From RFPI01 sp964398195 (GTDB lineage: Bacteria > Pseudomonadota > Gammaproteobacteria > Burkholderiales > Methylophilaceae): 19,648 nt of DNA. The stretch is from positions 1 through 19,648 of the forward strand of contig CAYNLW010000022.1 in the NCBI GenBank assembly GCA_964398195.1, written 5' to 3'. The notes under the pieces were generated by a model that did no database searches, was not told the DNA's origin, and saw nothing but the letters and a program-made list of their open reading frames with translations. How positions within the stretch are numbered: the first letter of the stretch is position 1; the number at the start of each line of letters is the position of its first letter. Shown one piece after another: positions 15,401-19,648 of the stretch. The position numbers and the translations under genes are program-made.

Positions 15401-16496
15401 CAGTCAGCCTTTGTTAGCCAGTTTGGTCAGCTTTATCAGCCAACAGACTGGTTTAAAGCTAGCGCTAGAAGATTTTGATTTAAGCGCATTGCCAGCGCAT
15501 TTATTGATGAATTTTAATGTGCTAGACCCGCAAGCCAAGTCCTTGGTCATGGGGCGCGATTGGCGCGCTTTGCAAGCGCAATTGGGCAATGCCGCGCAGC
15601 TCAGCTTCCGTGCGCAAACGCCAGAGATAGAAAAAACGGGGCTTAAGCAATGGGATTTCGGTGATATTCCTGCCACCCTGAATATTCAGCGCGATGGCTT
15701 GCAACTGCAAGGCTATCCGGCCTTAGAAGACCAGCAAGATGCGGTCGCCATCAAATTATTCGATACCCCAGCACAAGCCATGCAAGCGCATAGACGCGGG
15801 GTGTGCAGATTGATGCGATTAGAGCTGAAAGAGCAAATGAAGCAATTAGAAAAAGGCTTGCCGCAATTTAATCAATACGCTTTGCAGCTGCGCCAATTGC
15901 TCGCGCCTGACGATTTGCGCGAGCAAATGTTGCTCGCCATCACGGACAGAGCCTTCATAGGCGATGACCCGGTGCCGCGTGATAACGCCAGCTTTATGCA
16001 GCTCAAACAACGCGCTCGCGCTAGATTGCCAGCGGTGGTGGACGCTTGCGTTAAATTGGTCAGCCAAGTGGCGCAGCAATATCCCTTAATCACGCAAAAA
16101 ATAGCTGCCATGCCCAGCGCACAAGCGCGCTTAAAGCGCGATTGCGAGCAACAGTTAAATCATTTATTACCCGCACAATTCCTCAATCAAACCCCATGGT
16201 CGCAGTTGCAACATTTGCCACGCTATCTGCAAGCCATACGTTTGCGTATAGAAAAATACCCACACAATGTCGAACGTGACGCCCGCCACGCCGAAGCCAT
16301 CGCCGCCATCTGGTCGCGCTGGCAAAGCAAAGTCGAACAATTACAAAAAGCCCAACGCGACATCCCCAGCGCCCTACAAGACTATCGCTGGCTAATCGAA
16401 GAACTGCGCGTCTCCCTCTACGCCCAAGAGCTAAAAACCCCTTTCCCAGTCTCCATCAAACGGCTAGATAAAATCTGGTCTGAGATGGCTAGTTAG
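12498..16496 (+). CDS. hrpA: ATP-dependent RNA helicase HrpA (DEAH/RHA family)
   Basis: The 1332-residue product matches E. coli HrpA (1300 aa) throughout. Helicase motifs in order are GETGSGKTT (96-104), TQPRRLAARS, DEAH (193-196), SAT (225-227), the domain-2 segments ILVFLPGEREIRDTAEHL and VLATNVAETSLTVPGIKYVIDTG, and QRAGRCGR. The winged-helix and HA2 region carries ALSIQDPRERPMDKREAAD, and the long HrpA-specific C-terminal half (DUF3418 type) ends in IEELRVSLYAQELKTPFPVS. HrpA is implicated in resolving stalled or collided ribosomes and in mRNA processing. An acidic insertion of about 35 residues lies between the two RecA-like domains. An in-frame ATG at 12456 would add 14 residues but overlaps a candidate -10. 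Its stop lies 2 bp from the convergent GTPase gene's stop. Confidence 0.96.
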   Translation: MSDSLLSQAQLHEILQQTMLSERHALHKQWREMQAQPPSQAKLSHWLKRLRQSQQRFLQRQQQLPKASFPEELPVSARRQEIAQAIQQHQVVIVCGETGSGKTTQLPKICLELGRGVAGLIGHTQPRRLAARSVATRIAQELESSLGELVGYKVRFNDKLSERSYVKLMTDGILLAETQHDRFLNAYDTIIIDEAHERSLNIDFLLGYLRQLLPKRPDLKVIVTSATIDAERFSQHFNQAPVIEVSGRTYPVEIRYRPLGKAGFIAQEIEEDLLEDDDSLYGIKRRGKTEARWLEEDDAEEAIEEAILDAADDLLRQGDGDILVFLPGEREIRDTAEHLRKYQGRSAKLRQVEILPLFARLSIEDQQKIFRPHGQRRIVLATNVAETSLTVPGIKYVIDTGLARINRYSSRAKVEQLQIEKISQAAARQRAGRCGRVSEGICVRLYNEQDFLQRPAFTDPEILRSSLAAVVLRMAALNLGEVSEFPFIEPPSSRLIADGYQLLQELGAVTEQRQITELGKQLSRLPLDPRLGRMILAGQQHGVLHETLVIVSALSIQDPRERPMDKREAADQAHSKFAHERSDFVSLLQLWNFYDHAWRNKQSNRALQNLCHQHFLSYIRLREWRDLYSQLAEIVQELNLTLNQPCADLNQHYSAIHRALLTGMLGNIGFKDGEAESYLGARGIRFHIAPGSSLRKLRPKWVMAAELIETSRLYGRYVAAIDPDWIEPLAKHLTQSHYSDPRWDRKAGQVQAWQRVSLYGLTIVPRRRVHYGPINSSEAHEIFIREALANRELDTRAPFFQYNQQLIAEVEALEHKARRQDVLVDEQTLVNFYQAIVPQDIVNAAGFEHWRKQAEQSQPRLLYLTKEHLMRHGAAAVTEQQFPEQMQLNGVSVPLKYRFEPGHPLDGVTASIPLAMLNQLDVQATEWLVPGMIREKLAALIKSLPKTIRRVCAPVPEFVTKFLLQADTSQPLLASLVSFISQQTGLKLALEDFDLSALPAHLLMNFNVLDPQAKSLVMGRDWRALQAQLGNAAQLSFRAQTPEIEKTGLKQWDFGDIPATLNIQRDGLQLQGYPALEDQQDAVAIKLFDTPAQAMQAHRRGVCRLMRLELKEQMKQLEKGLPQFNQYALQLRQLLAPDDLREQMLLAITDRAFIGDDPVPRDNASFMQLKQRARARLPAVVDACVKLVSQVAQQYPLITQKIAAMPSAQARLKRDCEQQLNHLLPAQFLNQTPWSQLQHLPRYLQAIRLRIEKYPHNVERDARHAEAIAAIWSRWQSKVEQLQKAQRDIPSALQDYRWLIEELRVSLYAQELKTPFPVSIKRLDKIWSEMAS

Positions 16497-16498
16497 CC

Positions 16499-17503
16499 TT
16501 AAATCTTCATCATCTGTTGGCGAATTTCTTGTTCGGCCAAATCTATCCCAATTAGGACTAATTGATTAGCTAGGGTTGGCGATACTGCCTCGACTGGGGT
16601 GGGCGGGTATAGGGTGTGGTGCACTGCGTGTAGGGCAATGGGGCCGGTTAAATCTTCCGCTTGTATGATGCCTTTGAGGCGTAATAAACGTTCGCCGTGT
16701 TGTTGGCATAGCCAATGCAGTTTTTGTTCTAGGCGGGTGAAGTTGACTGGATCTGGCAACTGTATGGTAAAGCTGTGCACTTGCTCACCATGCGCGCTGT
16801 GAAAGCGTTTGCTGGTTTTGTTTGTAGGCGATTGATGCGCCACTGAACTGCCGTGCTCATGTGGCTTGGACTTGTCGTAAGCAAACAATTGCTGCGCGGC
16901 AATTGCGCCATATTGCATAGCAATTTGTGGCGCATAAGGATTAATCTCTCTGAGCAACTGCTTCACCTTTTGTTGGGTGGCCTGATCCACCAAATCGCTT
17001 TTGCTTAATAACAATACATCTGCACTAGCAATTTGTTTCCATGCTTCGCGGTGCTGCTGCACTTGTTGTTGCGCATATTGACTATCTACCACCACCACCA
17101 TTTGCGCCAATTGATACACCGAATTAATCACTGGTTCATTCAATAAATGCGCCATGATAGGCACGGGGTCTGCCATGCCAGTGGTTTCAATAATCAGCCG
17201 CTGAAACGCAGGAATGCCACCCAGTGCGCGTTTAAAAAATAAATCACGCATGGTATCGGCCAGCTCATTATTCAAAGAACAACACAAACAGCCCGAGGCC
17301 AGTAAACGCATATTCTCGGCAATATGCGGACTTTCCACTTGCTGCACTAGCGACTTGGCTAGCACATCATCTAATCCCACATTGCCCAATTCATTAATAA
17401 TCAGGGCGCACTCGCCTAACTCGGGTTGCCGCAATAGCTGATTTAACAGGGTGGTTTTACCAGCGCCTAAAAAGCCGGTGATGATGGTGACGGGAATCAA
17501 CAT
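16499..17503 (-). CDS. COG0523 metallochaperone-type GTPase (CobW/YjiA-like)
   Basis: This 334-residue G3E-family GTPase has the Walker A GFLGAGKTT (10-18), the metal-binding CLCC motif (C72, C74, C75) inside GCLCC, ETTGMADP (106-113) and SKSD (167-170) at the NKxD position. A linker (about 213-244) contains six histidines, and a CobW C-terminal domain runs to the end. Such proteins deliver or insert metals, mainly Zn or Co, driven by GTP hydrolysis. The YjiA/YeiR-like group fits best. No cobalamin, urease or hydrogenase genes lie nearby, so the metal and client are unknown. I saw no clear Zur-type operator upstream. The intergenic region shared with purT carries two CTAGCAAC repeats. It converges on hrpA with a 2-bp gap, leaving no room for a terminator between the genes. 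Confidence 0.88.
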   Translation of the reverse strand: MLIPVTIITGFLGAGKTTLLNQLLRQPELGECALIINELGNVGLDDVLAKSLVQQVESPHIAENMRLLASGCLCCSLNNELADTMRDLFFKRALGGIPAFQRLIIETTGMADPVPIMAHLLNEPVINSVYQLAQMVVVVDSQYAQQQVQQHREAWKQIASADVLLLSKSDLVDQATQQKVKQLLREINPYAPQIAMQYGAIAAQQLFAYDKSKPHEHGSSVAHQSPTNKTSKRFHSAHGEQVHSFTIQLPDPVNFTRLEQKLHWLCQQHGERLLRLKGIIQAEDLTGPIALHAVHHTLYPPTPVEAVSPTLANQLVLIGIDLAEQEIRQQMMKI

Positions 17504-17569
17504 AGTGTGCTTGGTAAAGTGTGTTTAAAAATAGCCTTGATTGAGTTTTATGGATTATTTCATATTTAC

Positions 17570-17599
17570 CTAGCAACATTCATTGTGATGACTAGCAAC
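17570..17599. repeat. CTAGCAAC direct repeats, 22 bp apart, in the GTPase/purT divergent region
   Basis: CTAGCAAC occurs at 17570-17577 and 17592-17599, 22 bp apart. ATTCAT follows the first copy (17578-17583), and its inverse ATGAAT follows the second one base later (17601-17606). The spacing is about two helical turns and the site lies between divergent promoters. It may be a regulator site, unassigned. Confidence 0.45.
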
Positions 17600-17654
17600 G
17601 ATGAATTAATTCGACAAACTGAAACAAAATCCAGCAAATTGGATTAGACGGGCA

Positions 17655-17663
17655 TGATAAAAT
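17655..17663 (+). promoter_or_regulatory. Candidate extended -10 element of purT
   Basis: TGATAAAAT (TGn plus TAAAAT) lies 44 bases before the purT ATG at 17708 and is identical to the element before hrpA. It overlaps an in-frame ATG at 17654, arguing against that longer start. Confidence 0.45.
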
Positions 17664-17698
17664 TTCACTTTTTTCACCCCCGTTTTTCACCACAGCAT

Positions 17699-17702
17699 GG
17701 AG
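17699..17702 (+). promoter_or_regulatory. Ribosome binding site of purT
   Basis: GGAG stands five bases before the ATG at 17708 and decides the start over the upstream ATG at 17654. Confidence 0.65.
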
Positions 17703-17707
17703 TTTTT

Positions 17708-18910
17708 ATGAGTATAGGCACGCCCCTTAGTCCAAGTGCAACCCGCGTTATGTTATTGGGTAGTGGAGAGTTAGGCAAAGAAGTGATTATTGCTTTGCAG
17801 CGCTTAGGCGTGGAGGTGGTGGCGGTGGATAGGTATGCCAATGCGCCGGGGCATCAGGTGGCGCATCGTAGTTATGTGATAGATATGACCGACCATCAGG
17901 CTTTGCTGGACTTGGTGCAGCAAGAAAAGCCGCACTTCATCGTGCCGGAAATCGAGGCGTTAAATACGCAAACCTTGGCGCATATCGAGCAACAAGGGCT
18001 GGCTACTGTAATCCCCACCGTGCGGGCCGTGCAACTGACCATGAACCGCGAGGGCATTCGTCGCTTGGCGGCAGAGACCTTGCAACTGCCGACTTCGCCG
18101 TATGCTTTTGCCGATTCCCTAGCCGCCTTGCAACAGGCGATAGATAACGATATCGGCTATCCCTGTTTTATCAAACCTACCATGTCATCTTCTGGCAAAG
18201 GCCAGTCGCGCGTGACCAGTGCTGAGCAAGTCGAACAGGCTTGGCACTATGCCGCTAGCGCGGGGCGGGTGAATCAGGGGGTGGTGATAGTAGAAGGGCA
18301 GATTGATTTTGATTATGAGATTACCTTGCTGACGGTGCGAGCCAAAGACGCGCAAGGCCAGATACACACCCAGTTCTGCGAGCCCATCGGCCATTTGCAA
18401 CAGCGTGGCGATTATGTGGAAAGCTGGCAACCACAAGCCATGCACCCTGTGGCTTTGCAAAAGGCGCAACAGATTGCCGCTAAAGTGACCGATGCGCTAG
18501 GTGGGCTAGGCTTATTTGGCGTGGAGTTATTTGTCAAACACGACCAAGTATGGTTTTCCGAGGTCAGCCCTAGGCCGCATGATACCGGCATGGTGACCAT
18601 GGCCACGCAACGATTAAATGAATTTGAGCTACACGCGAGAGCCATTCTTGGTTTGCCTGTGGATACCAAATTGCGCGAATGTGGCGCCAGTGCAGTGATT
18701 TACGGCGGGGTAGAGGGGCAAGGCTTGCAGTTTGATGGCTTGCAACAGGCCATGAGCGTGCCTGATAGCGATATACGCTTATTTGGCAAACCGCTTTCAT
18801 TTGAATTTAGACGTATGGGTGTGGCGATTGCCAGTGGCGATGATGTTGAACAAGCGCGTCAGAAAGCGCGTTTGGCAGCCAGTTTAGTTAAGCCAACCTT
18901 GCCATCTTAA
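17708..18910 (+). CDS. purT: Formate-dependent phosphoribosylglycinamide formyltransferase (GAR transformylase 2)
   Basis: PurT makes formyl-GAR from GAR, formate and ATP in de novo purine synthesis, independent of formyl-tetrahydrofolate. The 400-residue ATP-grasp protein (392 in E. coli) shows VMLLGSGELGKE (14-25), VPEIEAL (79-85), LTMNREGIRRLAAE (110-123), the glycine-rich ATP loop KPTMSSSGKGQ (156-166), DFDYEITLLT and FSEVSPRPHDTGMVT (283-297). The start at 17708 gives MSIGTPLSPSATRV, aligned with the E. coli N-terminus and preceded by GGAG. The longer frame from 17654 would add 18 Phe/His-rich residues encoded by promoter sequence. It is divergent from a COG0523 GTPase gene and convergent with the helicase gene 16 bp downstream. 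Confidence 0.96.
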   Translation: MSIGTPLSPSATRVMLLGSGELGKEVIIALQRLGVEVVAVDRYANAPGHQVAHRSYVIDMTDHQALLDLVQQEKPHFIVPEIEALNTQTLAHIEQQGLATVIPTVRAVQLTMNREGIRRLAAETLQLPTSPYAFADSLAALQQAIDNDIGYPCFIKPTMSSSGKGQSRVTSAEQVEQAWHYAASAGRVNQGVVIVEGQIDFDYEITLLTVRAKDAQGQIHTQFCEPIGHLQQRGDYVESWQPQAMHPVALQKAQQIAAKVTDALGGLGLFGVELFVKHDQVWFSEVSPRPHDTGMVTMATQRLNEFELHARAILGLPVDTKLRECGASAVIYGGVEGQGLQFDGLQQAMSVPDSDIRLFGKPLSFEFRRMGVAIASGDDVEQARQKARLAASLVKPTLPS

Positions 18911-18926
18911 ATGGCGACAATGGCGA

Positions 18927-19648
18927 TTAATTTTTTCTAGGCAGACCGCCTAATAAAGCCGCAACCGGTTTTTTATTACTGGCATTACCACTTAGTGCGC
19001 TAGATGGCTTGATGGCAGGCGCATCGCCGCTAGGTTGATAGGGTTGCGAGAAAAACGGATCTAGCTTTTCATTGCGTTTTGTTGCGCTGGATAAACTACG
19101 TGCGCTACTAGAATCGCTGCTACGAGTGCCGCTACGCTCTGACCCACTGCGTTCCGACCTAGACCGTTCAGATCTAGTCCGTTGAGAGTCAGACTGCTCA
19201 GGCGCTTGACCATTCGCTACAGGGCTAACGCGCTGTTTGTCTAGTTGGCGTTTAATCAGCTTTTCAATTTCATTCAGATATTTTTCTTCCTCAGCACTGA
19301 CCAAAGATAGCGCGATACCGCTAGCGCCAGCGCGGCCGGTTCTGCCGATTCTATGCACATAATCTTCTGGCGCACTAGGAATCTCGTAATTAATCACCAA
19401 AGGCAGTTGGTCTATATCCAAACCTCGCGCTGCGACATCGGTGGCAACTAGCACCACGATTTCGCCACGCTTGAATTTGTCTAGCGCTTGTATGCGTTCT
19501 TGCTGGCTTTTATCGCCATGAATCGCGTCTGCTGCTAAGCCCTCGCGTTGCAAAAAGCGCGCTAACTTGCTGGCGCTAATTTTGGTTTTGGTGAACACAA
19601 TCGCTTGTTGGTCGGTATATTCGCGCAACAAGGTCAGCAATTGGCTTT
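18927..19648 (-). CDS. rhlE: DEAD-box RNA helicase, C-terminal part (RhlE-like, truncated by window edge)
   Basis: Only the C-terminal 239 residues lie in the window. The frame stays open to the right edge (SQLLTLLREYTDQQAIVFTK), so the DEAD motif domain is outside. Present are motif IV (AIVFTKTK), the GDKSQQER segment, motif V (ATDVAARGLD) and motif VI (HRIGRTGRAG), then a low-complexity tail of about 100 residues. The tail holds an Arg/Ser pentapeptide repeat (RTRSE, RSRSE, RSGSE), a stretch DPFFSQPYQPS, and ends AALLGGLPRKN. A KK/LGG-type basic end is common in betaproteobacterial RhlE, which acts in RNA remodelling and ribosome assembly; the RhlE name rests on the core and tail only. The purT stop is 16 bp away, convergent. 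Confidence 0.85.
   Translation of the reverse strand, partial: SQLLTLLREYTDQQAIVFTKTKISASKLARFLQREGLAADAIHGDKSQQERIQALDKFKRGEIVVLVATDVAARGLDIDQLPLVINYEIPSAPEDYVHRIGRTGRAGASGIALSLVSAEEEKYLNEIEKLIKRQLDKQRVSPVANGQAPEQSDSQRTRSERSRSERSGSERSGTRSSDSSSARSLSSATKRNEKLDPFFSQPYQPSGDAPAIKPSSALSGNASNKKPVAALLGGLPRKN
19122..19181 (-). repeat. 15-bp in-frame repeat in the helicase RS-rich tail
   Basis: Four 15-base units (19167-19181, 19152-19166, 19137-19151, 19122-19136 in gene order) encode RTRSE, RSRSE, RSGSE and RSGTR. The amino-acid period is clear while codons have diverged between units, so the repeat is old or maintained at protein level. Confidence 0.65.

Noticed and set aside
18911..18926. Terminator between purT and the helicase gene
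   Set aside because: The ATGGCGA copies here are direct, not inverted, repeats, so no hairpin forms.
1..19648. CRISPR array, prophage, transposon or new defence island
   Set aside because: No spaced repeats, integrase, transposase or defence-type enzyme was seen. Apart from the toxin-antitoxin pair all genes are conserved housekeeping types.

Overview
The window reads as a core-chromosome stretch of a betaproteobacterium. The order yciO - M50 site-2 protease - trpS - scpA - scpB - rluB and the block dapD - dapE - prmB are arrangements I associate with that class. The balanced base composition, free use of TTA/TTG leucine codons and long-type TrpS would fit Nitrosomonadales/Methylophilaceae, but no diagnostic C1 gene is present, so genus and lifestyle stay a guess. 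Genes are tightly packed and no gene-free stretch exceeds 300 bases. I see no rRNA, tRNA, CRISPR array, insertion sequence or prophage.

Layout: (A) 1-5546, plus strand: YciO-type YrdC-domain protein, M50B membrane protease, a terminator, then trpS, scpA, scpB and rluB. This groups tRNA modification and charging, chromosome condensation (ScpAB with Smc) and 23S rRNA pseudouridylation. (B) 5577-6393, minus strand: a HigBA-like toxin-antitoxin pair, the only clearly accessory element, placed at the convergent junction between rluB and prmB. (C) 6541-9407, minus strand: dapD-dapE-prmB with 2-3 nt gaps, two late steps of the succinylase lysine/diaminopimelate pathway plus a ribosomal protein L3 methyltransferase. 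(D) 9553-12335, minus strand: a kup K+ transporter followed by an M48 lipoprotein peptidase, probably cotranscribed. (E) 12498-16496, plus strand: hrpA, a very long DEAH RNA helicase, divergent from kup and convergent with the next gene (2 bp between stop codons). (F) 16499-17503, minus strand: a COG0523 GTPase, divergent from purT (17708-18910, plus). (G) 18927-19648, minus strand: the C-terminal part of an RhlE-type DEAD-box helicase, cut by the window edge.

Starts: several genes have a longer in-frame option that I rejected because a promoter element or a better ribosome binding site lies at or inside it (kup, the M48 peptidase, purT, hrpA) or because it runs into the preceding gene (prmB).

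I found no convincing new multi-gene system. The points most worth checking are a Cys motif in TrpS closely resembling the [4Fe-4S] motif reported for Thermotoga TrpRS, a 65-nt coding overlap between toxin and antitoxin with an internal Shine-Dalgarno, three in-frame micro-repeat tails (ScpB, RluB, RhlE), and two intergenic direct-repeat pairs spaced by about two helical turns.
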